Assembly: GCA_001692895.1 (NCBI GenBank)
Contig: KV748181.1
Coordinates: 2,547,640 to 2,611,639, forward strand
Reading direction: 5' to 3'
From: Cenococcum geophilum 1.58
Lineage: Eukaryota; Ascomycota; Dothideomycetes; Gloniales; Gloniaceae
DNA length: 64,000 nucleotides
Under the pieces are notes generated by a model. The model had not been told where the DNA came from. It searched no databases and saw only the letters and a program-made list of their open reading frames with translations. Positions 1 through 12,369 of the stretch are shown one piece after another. The translations under genes were made by a program, and so were the position numbers. Position 1 is the first letter of the stretch, and the number at the start of each line of letters is the position of its first letter.

Positions 1-3000
1 ACCGCAGGGGCCTCTATAGGAGAGCCCCGTGCTCTTATATATACCTTGCGTATAGCTTATATTAGCTACGCGTAGGTATATAACCTCCTTACGCCCTTAA
101 CCCTTACGATTAATCGCGTAACGTCTTGTAGACTCCTTGAATATATACACTCTATAGCCACTGCCCACGTTCTATAACACTGCCCTATTAAAGGAAAACC
201 AAAAGAGCGTAAGTGCCCTATAGGCTAGAAGTAATAGGCGCGCCGCGAACTTAAATATAAAGATAACCCCGTTAGGTAATTTAGGGAAAGTAGATTTTAA
301 AACCACCGCTAGCAATATAACGGTAGGGCGAAGTAATACCGTTAGGGGTTTAACCTAACCTAAGGGAAACTGCAAAAATTATTATAAGCTAGGATATTAG
401 TGGCAACAGTACCCAGAGCAGTAATAGTAATAGTAACTACCTCCTAATAATATAAGCGCCATCTCTATACTAGGAAAAGGTAGGCGCCCTTAAAGCCTTT
501 TATACCTATAGGGCGTAAGCTACTACTAGATTATAAAAAAGCTATTACTGTTTTAGAAGAAGTTCTATCTAAGTAAACCTAGAAGAAGACCTTAGTAATG
601 CTTAATCTTAGCACTAAAGTAAATATAATTAATTAGCGATTCGCGATAGAGTATAACTTTAAAACACTAGACGTAGAATTGCCTACCTACTCCTAGTTAA
701 ATTAAACTTAGGCATATTGCTATAAAGCCTATAAGGTATTACTAAGAATAAAAAATAGCTAGGGTAGGATTAGGGAAGTAACTCTTATCTACTATAGAAT
801 GGCTAATATACCCCCTACTGTTACCCTAGGTATACTAGGGTTAAAAAAGGCCTAACTTCTTATTAACTATAAGGCGAAGGCGTAGCGATAAAAGCTAGAC
901 GGCTTATCCCTATTACTATAAATCCTTAAAGGTTTTATAGAGTCTCTCTAAATAAAATTTAGGGTCTTCGCCCTAGTAATTACTGGATTAATACCTAGTA
1001 AGTAAGATAATAGTAGCTTACTGGTCCTTCCCCTATAGTTAAAAAAAGTTAGCAATATCTTTTTATATAAGGAAGTAGGGAAGCTACCCTAATACTGCTA
1101 GGGCGACTATATTATTAACCTAGAAGAGGATAAAAGGTTCCGTATAGGCCGCTCTATAACCTCTTAGTTAAAGAGCTAGAGGTACTAAGGGAGTACTTAG
1201 CTAACGCCTTAGCTAAAGGCTAGATTTAACTAAGTACTAATTTTATAGGGGTACCTATCCTATTTATACTTAAAAAGGATAAGAAGTTATAGCTCTATAT
1301 AGACTATAGAGGCCTTAATAAGGTAATAATTAAGAATTATTTCGCACTATTATTAATTAGTGTTAGACGCTGAGTATGCTGATAGAATAATATATATAAT
1401 ACTCTATAAGGAAGAATCTTAAGGGCTTAAAGGCCCTAAGAAGGTATCTATAAGATAGCCCGCGCGCTATTACGTGATATATCGCTAAGCTTAAAGAGAC
1501 TGCCCAAGTACCCCTACTAACAATTAGTAAAACCTTAGACCGTTTAGCAAGTTTTAAAATCTTTACTAAGTTAGACCTAATAAATGCGTACTACCACCTT
1601 TGTATCCGTTAGGGCAATAAGTAGAAAATAGCATTCCGTACGCGTTACGGTTACTTTAAATATTTAGTTTTATCTTTTAAGCTAACTAATAGACTAGTAA
1701 CCTTTTAGGGCTATATTAATTAAGCTTTATTAAAACTAGTAGATGTCTTTTATATAGTCTACCTTAATAATATTCTAATTTTTTAAAAAAAAATTAGAAT
1801 ACTAGCGCTATATACTTAAAGTGCTATATAGGTTATAGCAATATTAACGGTATATAAACCTTAAGAAATGCAGGTTTAGCGTATAAGAGGTTAAGTTCTT
1901 AGGATATATTATTAGTCCTAAAGGCGTAGCAATAGATCTTAGCTAGGTAGAAGCTATTACTAAGTAAAAGAGCCCTTAATCCTATAGGAATGTCTAGGTC
2001 TTTCTAGGTTTTGCTAACTTTTATTACCGGTTTATCTATAAGTACTTTATTATTATAAAGCCTATTACTAATCTCCTAAAGGGAGTAAAGAACGGCCGTA
2101 AAGCTAGGCCTTTTAGTTAGCTAGAAGAGGTGGGGTAGGCAATATACTAGCTCTATAACGCCTTTGCAACGGCGCCGCTTCTATAATATTATACGCTAGG
2201 CTTACTAACCTAGTTAGAGACTAATGCCTTAATATAAGGCCTAGCAGTAATTATATTATAGCTATTTAAGGACAGCCCTTAGTATTTAATAGCCTTTTAG
2301 TTTAAGAAGCTTTCGCTAGTAGAGCGTAATTATAAGACCTATAATTAAGAGCTACTAGCTATTATAAAGGCTTTTAAGCATTAGAGACACCATATTAAGG
2401 GGCTATTAAGCCGCCTAGAAGTGCTTATAAATTATAATAATCTAAAGGGTTTTATAAAAGTAAAAGACCTTTATAGACAGTAAGCTAAATAGGCTATAGC
2501 ATTAGCTGCCTATAACTTTATAATTAAGCATAGGGCGAGAAAAACGAACCCTGTAGACGCGCTATTAGGGTAACCCCTAGGCGTAGGGGGTCCGCCAAAA
2601 AAAGATACTATACTACTATTACTTTAAAGGACTTTATAAATATAAGGCCACTAACCTAAAGTAAAAGTCCTATTAAGTATATAAGAAAGTAAGCCTTCTA
2701 TAAAGGTATTATTTTTATAGCTATAAGCTAGCGACCTAATAGTAGTATACCTAGGTAATATAGTATTACGGTTTAACTAGACAACCTATATATATACCGT
2801 TAAGTAGCATATAATAAGGCCCTAAGTTAAAGAAATAAATACTTAAGAGAGTACTTATAAGTTTAGTACGGAAACAGTTATTAAGCTTATTAAAGGACTT
2901 TAGACTAAAGATAACCTTATACTATAAAAGCGCAGTAACAGCATAAATATAGCGAGATGCTATTAACGCGCCCGCTTAAAGCTAATATAGCAGTTTAATT

Positions 3001-4365
3001 CCACTAGACTACTTTATTACCGCGGGAGGTTATATATACCCCTAGACCCAGCAGTTTATATAAAACTCCTATAGATCTACCACAATAATACCCTAGCTAG
3101 GCACTTTAGTAAGAAAAAAACCCTAGATTTACTCTTATATAAGTACTACTAGCCTAGTATAAATATGGACGTTATAAACTATATTTCTACTTATAATATA
3201 TGCCAATATATATATACGCCTTAATATTGTCCTTATAGCGAGCTCTAAGCGCTATCTTACCCAAAATAGCTGTAGTAGGAGATTATAATAGACTTTATTA
3301 TAGGCCTATCGCCTAGTAGATAAGGTAATAGGGTATATAACGCAATATGCGTAGTAGTTGACCGCTATACTAAGATGGCCTTATATCTGCTAATAGTAAA
3401 AACTATTACTATAACCGAACTTGCGGATTTCTTCCTTAATAAAATAGTACGCCATTTCGGAATCTCTAGAGGGATTATATATAATTATAGTAGTATCTTT
3501 ACTAATAAGTTTTAGTTAAAGCTATACTTTACTATAAAGATAAAATATAGGCTAACTATAGCCTTTTATTTATAAATAGACGGGTAAATAGAACGCTAGA
3601 ACTAAACCCTAGAGTATTATTTCCGTATATTCTATAATAAAAAGCAGAGTAACTAGGTAGGCCTCTTATTACTAGCCAAATTTACCTGTAATAATGCTAA
3701 ATATAGTATAATAGGTGTAAGCCCGTTTTATACCTATTATAGATTTTACCCGCGTCTAAAATACAAGGTTAAAGTAGACAATAGTAGTTCTATCCTAGCC
3801 GCCTCTAAGAGGATTAAAAAATATCCCTTAAACGCGAAGCGTTGGCGAAACGCTAAAAAAGCGCCACTAAGGCGCAAGCAAAATACTATTATTATTATTA
3901 TTAACTATAGATATATAATATAGGGGATCTAGTTCTACTATTAACTAAGAACCTTAAATAGAAAAGGTTAAATAAGAAGCTTATAGCACGCTTTATTGGA
4001 CCTTTTAATATAGCTAAACTAGTTAGAAAGTAAGCATACCAGCTATATCTACCTACGTTTTACTATATTTACTCTATATTCTATATTAGCTTACTAGGGC
4101 TATATAAATAATATAAGGGCGCTACTAGAGACCTATTACTAGGGCCTATTAAGCTAAACAATTAAAAGGACTAAAAGGACTAGTATAAGGTAGAAGAAAT
4201 ATATATTAAAAATGGATATAACTAGACCCTATAGTACCTAATTAAGCAAAAAGGCTAGCTAAAAGAGTATAACTAATAGGTCCTAGTAGAGGACATTAAT
4301 AAGGACGTAAAGAAGATATATAATAGTTACTTTACCCTAAAAAGTAAATAAAAAAGAAAGTAAAG
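1..4365 (+). pseudogene. gypsy pol polyprotein, RIP-inactivated
   Basis: Pol of the gypsy element, which would copy element RNA into DNA and integrate it. Reverse transcriptase runs from about 1249 to 1790: a stretch reading FKIFTKLDLINAYYHL is followed by YLNNILIF where the family has YLDD, so both catalytic Asp codons now read Asn. RNase H follows at about 2090-2560, with KTNPVDALL near its end. The integrase core is at about 3270-3770; its first Asp survives in IIDFI, the second (about 3480) reads Asn, and the C-terminal part keeps NNAKYSIIGVSPFY. A chromodomain is readable at about 4185-4310. Stops are almost all TAG or TAA at expected Gln positions. The reverse transcriptase is also interrupted by a 149-bp insertion. 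Domain identities are secure; exact edges are not. Confidence 0.85.
1344..1528. repeat. 149-bp insertion in the RT domain with probable target duplication
   Basis: The RT motif normally read as YPLPLIS occurs twice, once before 1361 and again at 1511-1528. About 149 bp between them fit no RT frame. The two 18-base copies match at 13 positions; two differences are C/T and could be RIP, the others are not. A long target duplication around a short insert resembles a SINE or other LINE-mobilised sequence, but no poly-A tail or pol III boxes are clear. A local rearrangement remains possible. Confidence 0.45.
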
Positions 4366-4483
4366 GGGAGAGCTAGGACAATTAAATTATAATTAGGATT
4401 ATACTCTACTAATAGGGCAATAACGGAATAATAGTAGAGTAATAGTAGTACGCTAATAGAAATATAAATACTCTGCAGCTCCA

Positions 4484-4593
4484 TTAAATCCTCCCTTTCC
4501 TCCTCTTCTTTCTCCTCTTCCTCTTCTTTTCCCTTCTTATCCTCCTCCTTTCCCTCCTTCTTATCCTCCTTACCCTTATCCTCCTTCTTATCC
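4484..4593. repeat. CT-rich low-complexity tract
   Basis: Imperfect microsatellite of CTCCTTCTTATC and CCTCTTC units. On the minus strand it would encode a Lys/Glu-rich run, so it may belong to a minus-strand coding remnant just to its right. Confidence 0.7.
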
Positions 4594-4599
4594 TTTATA

Positions 4600-5390
4600 A
4601 TAGGAGGTATATTAGCCTATAAGTACTATTAGCATACGCTACGCTAGTGAAACACCTGCGTTATAATACGTATTAAAGTATATATTATATTAAGAATCCC
4701 TTTAAGGGTATAACGGATAGCCTATAATTCCTATATTTAAAGTAAGGGAAAGTCTTTACCCTTTAGGCGCTAGCGGAGACTATACTTAGCGCCGGTGCGC
4801 ACTAAGGCCTTAACATCCTTTATAAAGGACTTTTAGGCGGTAGTAATACAAGCATTAAGGTTAGCTATGTCCCCGCTAGCAACTTAATAGCGCTTAGCCC
4901 TATTAATAAGGGCGAGTAGCTTATTTAGGCGGCTATAGAAGGCCTTAGGGACCTAGTCTTATTAGCTATTAGAACCTAAACTAACGTATATAAACTTACT
5001 ACTTAGCACAACTTATTTAGTTATTAGTAGTAATCGCAATTGTAGTTAGCCTGCTTGCTATAGGCGGCCTATTTAGTAGTGGCTACGCGCTTAGTATAGC
5101 GGAGGTAAATTAGTTTAAGTAAGGCTGGGGGAGCACCTTATAAGCGGCGTAGAAGTTTAGACGGCGTTTAGTAGGGTTAGCGATCGCTATAAGCTAGTGT
5201 GGAGACTATTTACGGAAGGTCTACTAGCAGGCAAACTAGTAGCTTAACGCTTGCGATCTATAATTAATTAGAAGTTATAGAGACCGTAAAGCGCAGGCTA
5301 AAGGAATAGAAGAAGGTATAGTAAGGGAAATCTAGTATCCTACCTTATGGGGACTCTTACCTTTATAGGTCTTTATAGGGCCCTAGCGTT
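4600..5390. other. unassigned degraded coding-like DNA between gypsy chromodomain and LTR
   Basis: No domain was recognised. The minus strand reads through long stretches in which stops are mainly TAG/TAA, followed by the Lys/Glu-rich run encoded by the CT tract. This could be a gag-like or accessory frame of another element. I cannot name it. Confidence 0.4.
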
Positions 5391-5486
5391 CTATTATCCT
5401 ATTATCCTATTATCCTATTATCCCATCATCCTATTATCCTATTATCCTATTATCCTATTATCTAATTATCCTATTATCTAATTATC
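5391..5486. repeat. 8-bp tandem repeat (CTATTATC) x 12
   Basis: Twelve consecutive octamers: nine exact CTATTATC, one CCATCATC and two TAATTATC. CCATCATC may be the pre-RIP form. The array lies about 100 bp upstream of the gypsy LTR. Confidence 0.85.
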
Positions 5487-5588
5487 TTATATTATACTAC
5501 ACATTTCTTATTTAGCGAAGGATAATAACAACACTCCTATTATATAATAGCGTTAGCTAAGGACAGCCGCTTAAAAAGGGGGGGCAAT

Positions 5589-5737
5589 TATTAGGCTATA
5601 AAGACGCACTTACTATAACCGGCTTAGCGCAGGTAAGGCGCAGGCAAGGCGCCTATAAAACGTAGTCGCCCCTTCCCTAAAAATAGTAGAATTTAGTTCT
5701 ATAGTTCTACTTTATTAAGAACTAAATACCTATTACA
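5589..5737 (+). repeat. 3' LTR of the gypsy element
   Basis: A run of A then seven G (polypurine tract) is followed by CAAT and then a unit opening TATTAGGC and closing CCTATTACA. Inverted ends TRTTAGG/CCTATTACA and the upstream polypurine tract support a 3' LTR of 149 bp. The partner LTR is outside the window, so the edges are inferred from these signals alone. Confidence 0.55.
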
Positions 5738-6276
5738 TTCCGCTACTATTATTACGTTATTATATACCCTTAGGGCCTTAGCGTCCTAATATTATACCTT
5801 AATAAGCTAAATAGGTAGAAGAGCTTATATAATTTAATTTTAAGATTAAATATAAGCTATAGGGAAATAACCCTATTAATAGACCGTTATAATAGCTAGA
5901 CTATACTAAAGGCTTTAAAACGGGAGAAGGGAAATAGATAATAAATATCTTACTCCCTATATTATAGAATAAGCTCTAGGTATAGAATTTTTAAGTACCT
6001 ATAGCTTTATATATTAAGTCTTAGGTAGTATAAACTCTATTAGCTTTTACTAACGTTCTAGCTAGTACCTAGTCCATTATTATTAAGGGTCTAAATATAC
6101 CTAGATAGGATGTCTCTAATATAAGTTTAAAACCTAGTAATATATTACCTCTAATTACTAAGCTATTCCCTTAAACTAATAGCGAAGCTATAAAGTAATT
6201 AGAACTTAGAGCCCTATAATAACTAAAGGACTTTATCTTTAATATATTCTATAAGCGAGTTATTAAAACCAATTCC
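5738..6276. other. unassigned RIP-degraded DNA
   Basis: AT-rich sequence with no recognisable domain on either strand. Its right end (about 6243-6276) carries a motif containing TATAAGCGAGTTAT that recurs on the opposite strand near 47907-47955, so this part is itself repeat-derived. Confidence 0.5.
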
Positions 6277-6501
6277 TATAAGGTAAGGATATGGATAAGG
6301 AGTCCAATAATAGAACAATAGGTATATTTTATAAACAGAGACAAATCCTTAAGGGAAAAGGAGGAGTCTGTGTGCAAGGTAGGAAGGGTTTTCCCTAGGT
6401 ATGTATAGCGCATATACCTTATAGGCAAGTTACCCCTAGGTTGCCTTAGGGTCGCCTATACCTTATAGCTATATAACTATCTACTTAGGTTTTACCTAAT
6501 A
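6277..6501 (-). repeat. LTR of the 225-bp family (3' LTR, minus orientation)
   Basis: Reverse complement of the LTR at 53697-53922 along nearly its whole length; shared blocks include GGTAAAACCTAAGTAGATAG and CCTAGGGAAAACCCTTCCTA. Read on the minus strand it opens TATTAGGTAAAA, closes TTACCTTATA, and is preceded by a polypurine tract (the C-run at 6505-6515 on the plus strand). That makes it a 3' LTR whose internal region lay to the right. No matching target duplication is visible. Confidence 0.75.
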
Positions 6502-6515
6502 ATGCCCCCCCCCCC

Positions 6516-7158
6516 TTTAAAAAGGGTTGTCCCTAATCCTTTATATACTTAACCTTAATAAAACCCTATAAAAAACCTTAGTAAGGAAAAAATTTAGAAG
6601 GGAAAGAGTGTTTTAATTTTGTATATAGAGAGACGGGTAGTATATATACGCGGCGCGAAGATATTAAGGAACTTTAACCGGCGGTTAAAGTTATCTAATT
6701 AGTTAAATTTGCCTTGCTAAGACTTCCCTATATTTAATTAAGCTAGTAGTAATTTTATATACCCAGTATAAAAAATCCTAATTAGTCCATTTAATAGATA
6801 GAGCTAGTAGAGCTTAATACTATTACCTAAATTTAGTAGACTAGAAATATTCCAAAAGCTTACTTATATAGGTAGGTCGCTAGTACCTTGTGAGTTAGTT
6901 ATAGGTTATTTATATATAGCCAGATTTATAAATAGTACGGCTATATACCTATTAAACCTACCGCTAACCCTACTTTAGCCTTACGCTATACTAGCGTAGC
7001 ACTATATATACGTCGTAGGTAGGTTATAGGTTACTTATATATAGCTAAGTTTAAAACAGTAAGGTTATATACCTATTAAATCCGCTATTAACTTATGCTT
7101 TAGCCTTATACGTTACCTATATAGTATATATATAGAATAATATAAGTTATTAGTATAG
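6516..7158. other. degraded internal region with a short palindrome and a ~130-bp tandem duplication
   Basis: A 23-bp palindrome at 6670-6692 (arms AACTTTAACC and GGTTAAAGTT) sits in about 60 bp that recur in the 3' region of copia A at 62226-62290. Two imperfect direct repeats of about 100 bp start near 6896 and 7024; both contain GGTTATAGGTTA and ATACCTATTAAA. No coding region is recognised. Confidence 0.6.
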
Positions 7159-7163
7159 GTTAC

Positions 7164-7345
7164 TGTTGGTAATATAAGGTGATATTACGTATCTACAAGT
7201 TATAGGTAGTATAATAGTTGTTATTTTATTTTCCCTCTTGCTTAAAGAAGGGCGAGAAGCTTAGGGCTCCTCGCCACACTAGTGCCGCGGCGACACGTGA
7301 CAGCAACTTGCCTTATGTGACGGTAACTTGCCTATATTCCTAATA
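7164..7345 (-). repeat. 3' LTR of copia BC
   Basis: Same length as, and closely similar to, the LTR at 46663-46844. It contains ACTTGCCTTATGTGACGG and GTGCCGCGGCGACACGTGAC. It opens TGTTGG on the plus strand and closes TAATA, a RIP form of TAACA. GTTAC directly precedes it at 7159-7163. Confidence 0.9.
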
Positions 7346-7561
7346 CTAGCAACTCTTCTTTTATAGTTGCTATCTATATATATATACCGCTCGACTAGCG
7401 TAATAAATATTAATCCTCCTTACTTACTATTACCATTATAATATAAGTCTTGCTATCTTAAAATTTGCCTCTTAGCACGTGGTGCTTTCTTACTTAGGAG
7501 TCGCAGGTAGATATCTTATTAGGAGGGCTACTAAGGCGCTAGTAGTAAGCGAGCTAATAGC

Positions 7562-7588
7562 AATTTTCTATCCCAGGGATAGAAAATT
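7562..7588. repeat. conserved 27-bp palindrome in copia 3' region
   Basis: Arms AATTTTCTATCCC and GGGATAGAAAATT are perfectly complementary around a single A. The intact copia has the equivalent palindrome at 62336-62362 with CCATCCC arms. The differences between copies are symmetric C/T and G/A pairs on the two arms, so pairing is preserved. It may be a structured RNA element near the 3' LTR. Confidence 0.75.
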
Positions 7589-7639
7589 CTAATTAGCTAG
7601 TTTAAGTTAGGGTTTATAAAATATTATACTCCTACTCCC

Positions 7640-10600
7640 TTTTAACCTAACCTTTAACTTATATATATAGAGTATTTATATTAACAAACATCTCTAGTAC
7701 CTTATTTAGGTTCGCCTTTATTATTACATCTACTAGGTTATCTTAGCCATTAATCTATTAAATCTTAAAGAGTTCTTAACGCTTATAGGATTACTAAAGT
7801 GCTATAATATCGATTATAAGGCGCTTCTTTTTTATAGTACTAAGCTTAACTAAACACTTATAGAGGGAATATAAGTCGGTGCATATAATTATAGGGATAG
7901 CGGGAAATTTAAGTTAATCTATAATTATCTTTAGGGTAGTTCTAATTGTAATTACTATATTAACTCCGCTAACTATTCTATATATCTCTAATACTAGAAC
8001 GCTTTAAGTAATATACTTACTCTTAGTTAAGCTCTAATAGATAAAATTATTATAGATTATAAAGTCGTTTTCTCTAGTAGATTTATTTATTATAATAATC
8101 TTATATCCTAACTAGGAGCTAAAATCTTTATTATTTATAAACGATCTATTAACAAATATAAAGAGCTTAGCGGTAGGAAGATTAATAGGCATATATAATA
8201 GTCCCTAATTAAGATAGTTTATTTACTAAAAAAACGTTTATTTAGGGTAAGAATATTATCCTTAGTTAGTTCCTAGTGTTAGGCGGCAATAAAGAGATTA
8301 AATAAAGTCTTAAGTTAATAGATAAAAGCAATATATACTCCACGAGCGCGTTACTCCACATATCTTTACTTTAAAGAATTAATATTAATAACGTTAATCT
8401 TCTTACTTTAACCCTTCTAGCGTAAAGTAATAGAATCCTTATTTAGGGCGAGGATATATTTATTAAAGAGTAATAGTGTTATTAAATTAAGCTTTTCCTT
8501 TAGCTTTACTATAAGATTTACCTTTACTAGCTTGTTTTCTTTAAGAGCTAAGAACTAGTTATCTCCTAAAATAATTATATTATTAGTTTATATGCTAACA
8601 ATTCTAAATAGAGTTCCTGTAGTTATAATAAGGAAGTAGGAATTAAATATAAAAGTAGTTATTAAAAGCTTCTCTTTATAGTGCTTACTATAGGTAGCCT
8701 ACTAGTGGGTTCCTACCTCTGTAATTTTATATAATGGCTTAAGCACAACCATAATTATATCTTTAGGATACTAGTAGCGAATTTGCTCTAGAAGGTATGC
8801 TAATATTAAGCGCTAAAGGTGCGTCTCTAATTAGGTATAGGCTTAAGTAATATCTTATAAATAAACCGCTATTCTATTCTTTATTAAGGAGGGAGCTAAC
8901 GTAATAATAACTTACTAACTAGCTTATTAAATTATAGGAGATTGTATAAGAATTACCTCCTTACTATTATTATTATAACCTTAGATAATAAGCCTTAATT
9001 TCTTAAATAGGGCGTTAGTAGCTTTACCTTTAATCTTATTAACTATTCTTAACTTAAAAATACGAACTTTATTAAACTTAGTAGGGTTATACTTCTTAAA
9101 TTTAAAGACTCCTCTTATAATAAGACTATTAATCTCCTACTTATTGGATGCTTAGAAAGGAGCTCTAGGAGTTATAATATAACCTTCCTTTTAGAGCTAT
9201 TTTGTAAGCTTAAAGTTAGCCTTCTCCTTAGCTGTTATAAAGGCTATTAATAACTTAACTCTATTCTTAATAGCGGCAATAAATTGCTCTTTAAAATTAA
9301 TAAGATATTAGCGATTTTATAATCCCTTTAGGCGACCTCTACTGCGTTATAGTTATAGCGCATTTACTATAATTATATTAGGATTATAGTTGCCTTTTAG
9401 AGCACGTTAATTATAGTTCTCCTTTAGGGTATCTTTTAGGGTATCCTATAAAGGCTTAGAATTGTTATTTTTATAGTAAAGCTTAATAATAGTTAAACGG
9501 AATTAAGTAGGTCTATAAGGTATCTAAATAGTATAAGTTTAACTATTAATTATAATAAGTTAATATAGGCCTAACTACCCTCCTTTTTTACGCTATATGC
9601 GTACCTTAGACTAGAGTAGCAGATTAAGCGTAGTTAAGGTATTTAGGCTATTTCTTATTCCTAATACGTTGTTAACCTAGCGTATAGCGTAGAGACGTTA
9701 TACCTCCTTTATTGCCTTATAAATAGCTTTAGCTTATTATATAATAAAGGGAGATAGTAAAGAATTATTAGTTATTTAAGGGTAGGCGCTAAAGACTAGT
9801 AACATAGGTATAAGTCTATTTAGGCTAGCGGAATTATTAATAGCTTTAACAGCTATTTATAAGGTAAGTTTTTTACTAGCGTCCTNTAGTTCTAANNAGA
9901 TAATCTTATATANNNNGCGTAATAGCGNNTAATATNGNTNTACTTTTNTAATACTATTATATGCCTTAATAGGGACTTCCTTAACCTCGATTGCTATTGC
10001 CTTTATTTATTATTAAAACTCTATAGATAAGAAGTTCTTTCCTATATTATAAACGATTTAATTAGAGGGTCTTAGGTAGATATTAATCTAGTATAATTAA
10101 AGGGTATCCTATATATTCCTAGCTAATATATCCTTTAAGAAACGTGCGGCTTAGAAGGAGGTTAAGAAGTTAATAACTTAGAGTACTGGCTTACCGCTAA
10201 GATATATAACGTCGACGATAATATAGAAGTTAAAGTTATAGTTATTTTTAAGGGTAAACTTAAATTGGCTAGGGGACTTCTAGTTTATTTAGTAGTAATA
10301 GCAGTATTTTATAAGATGCTTAATTGCCTTAACTTTAACTTTATAGCCTACTTGCTAAAGAACCCTAAGCAATTAATAAACGGATAGGTGGCTAAAACAA
10401 TGGTATAGTTAGCGTAATTCTAACTTAGTTAAGTGGCTTTAAGTAATACTCTTTTCTAGTTAATAAAGGAGTAACTAGGGGTAACCCTATTTGGGTATAA
10501 TAGGCACCCAATTATCTCCTTAAATAAGTATATTCTTAAGGTTATTAAGCTTAACGCCTAATTTATCTATATTTTTAATGCAAAATAAAAACAGGGTATT

Positions 10601-11850
10601 TATAAAAACAACGTAAAAAGTAATATACCTTAAGGGGGTTTAAACCCTAATTATACTAAGAGAGATTATAGTACCCTTACTAAAACAAATTGTATATTGG
10701 CCTGCCGTTAAATAGTTAATCTAAATAGAGCTATTAAGCTGCTAAAGGGCTTAAACTTAAGGTTCTCCTATTATAGATACTCCTACGGCTCTAGTGTCTG
10801 GTATAATACTATAAAAGATGTTCGCTAAGTATCTGTTATTAAAGGAGAATATAAAACTCTCCCTTAGCTTATTAAAGATATCTAACTTTATAATAGAGTA
10901 GAGCGTAGATTAGTTATTAAGAATAGCGACAGTTTATATGCTATTTACCTTACTATACTTAGTAAAGTACTAATTAGGTAAGTAGTCCTCAATTTCTATA
11001 TCTATAAGGAGCTATTTAACCTTATTAACCTTACCCTTAAAATCTTCTATGCCTTTATATTAAACTAGGAAGCTTTAAAAGTAGGCTATAGTAACCTTAT
11101 AATTTCTAACATTTTTTATACTTTAGCAAAACTTATTATATGCCTCCTTTTGTTTATTAAGAGAATGCCTAGTTAACTAGCAATTTAGTTTCTTATAAAC
11201 ATAGCACTTTTTTTTAGTAATTACTTTGGAATAAACCTCTATAAGGACCTCCATAATTGCCTTATAGTTAACGTTAATTATACCCTTTACCGTATTTTCT
11301 ACCACGGCCACTATATATTTAGTTAGTTTAGTTATAATTATATTAGTTAGGAATACTTAGTTAGGTAGGGTTTTTAGTATAGAACTGTTAAGATTCTTAT
11401 ATTTATATCGTAGTACCTATAGTAAAGCGTAGCTTGGTATATACTCCTTTAAACGTATTTATAGGTTTATATAGCGCTAAATTATACTTAGGAATGCTAT
11501 AGCAGGCTAAGATAACCTAGTCCCTTAGGCTGGATTTATTTTAGTAAGTTTTAGTAAGGCTATATTAGATTTTCTAGAGTTTATTAAAGAGTGGTTAAAG
11601 GCACTCTAAATAAGTCTTTATTAAGTTAGAAGCGATAACTCTTTAAAATATAATCTTTTACTATTTGGATATATAAAGCTAGCGATTTTTATTAATCTTA
11701 AAGTGGGCTCTAGTAAGCTAAAGTATTATATTAAAGCTATAGTTTCTACCCGTAATATAGTTGTAATAAAATATTGCTGCCCGTCCCTTTAATATAATAG
11801 AGAAAGCGTAATAATACTGGTGGCCTTAAATTCTAACTTTATTACAATAG
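7640..11850 (-). pseudogene. copia gag (3' part)-pol, RIP-inactivated
   Basis: Minus-strand polyprotein remnant of copia BC, running from the gag break at about 11850 down through protease, integrase (about 10420-9560), reverse transcriptase (about 9350-8700) and RNase H (about 8170-8040). Every block aligns to the plus-strand copia at 57970-62150; for example, the RNase H end reads as the complement of the segment containing TTATAATCGATATTATAG there. In-frame stops are dense and mainly TAA/TAG. Clusters of N occur at about 9886-9948. The 5' end of gag is missing here because it lies 34 kb away at 45716-46395. Confidence 0.85.
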
Positions 11851-11855
11851 GTATA
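11848..11855. other. left target-site duplication of the Starship-like element
   Basis: TAGGTATA, matching TAGTTATA at 45708-45715 at seven of eight positions. The intact copia has CAGTTATA here, so the first T is a RIP change. The GG/GT mismatch is not RIP-like, so the true duplication may be shorter. Confidence 0.55.
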
Positions 11856-12340
11856 TCTATAAGAGTAGGGCTGCATTAGGAAATGGAGGTTTCCTTTGCG
11901 GGCAACGCGCCCTCGCTTACTGGCCCGCCGCTTTATCCTGGCCTATGCTTTAACCTCTTTACATAAAAGCGTCCTCCACTCGCCGTTTTACTCTCCCTCC
12001 TCTATCTTCTCTTTCCTCCCTAACGCCGCGCACCCCCCTTATTAGATATCATCGCCCCAGCCAAGCTTCCTCGCTCCGCCCCTAAGCCATTTTACTCCCC
12101 CATTAGCGTCCGCGCACATGCAAACCCTACTACTTCCCTTAATTTCCGTGTCTTAGACTAATAGTAGCGTAGCGCCTCTCGGGCTCTCTGACGACTTCCT
12201 CCCTTATACTCTCTTTATAGTAACAGATGAAACGGCTCTTTCTATTCTCGCCGCTGGAGTAGCAATGGCCATTCGTTCTTTCGTAGCCCAACCTTAAGAG
12301 ACTTGTCCCACTTACGCGTGCGGGCATTTACGATATTTAA
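11856..12340. other. left terminal region of the giant element
   Basis: Less AT-rich than the flanking copia. It begins with the imperfect terminal inverted repeat, then a GC-rich stretch with an inverted pair GCGGGC/GCCCGC (about 11898-11934) and CT-rich DNA. A 62-codon minus-strand open stretch (12139-12327) is present but has no recognisable homology and may be fortuitous. Confidence 0.5.
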
Positions 12341-12369
12341 AGCTTTCCCCCCTTCTATTTAGGTTATTC

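Larger units (their letters stand above)
1..5737 (+). mobile_element. Ty3/gypsy (chromovirus-type) retrotransposon, 5' end outside window
   Basis: A degraded plus-strand LTR retrotransposon. The order protease-like region, reverse transcriptase, RNase H, integrase, chromodomain is that of a chromoviral gypsy. A polypurine tract at about 5574-5584 precedes a 149-bp LTR that opens as TATTAGG (a RIP form of TGTTAGG) and closes in TATTACA. The 5' LTR and most of gag lie before base 1. The 1.1 kb between chromodomain and LTR is unusually long and holds a CT-rich tract, an octamer array and coding-like DNA on the other strand. It may contain a further insertion. Confidence 0.8.

Noticed and set aside
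6277-6501. Solo LTR from clean recombination
   Set aside because: No flanking target duplication, and a polypurine tract on one side indicates a 3' LTR whose internal region was lost.
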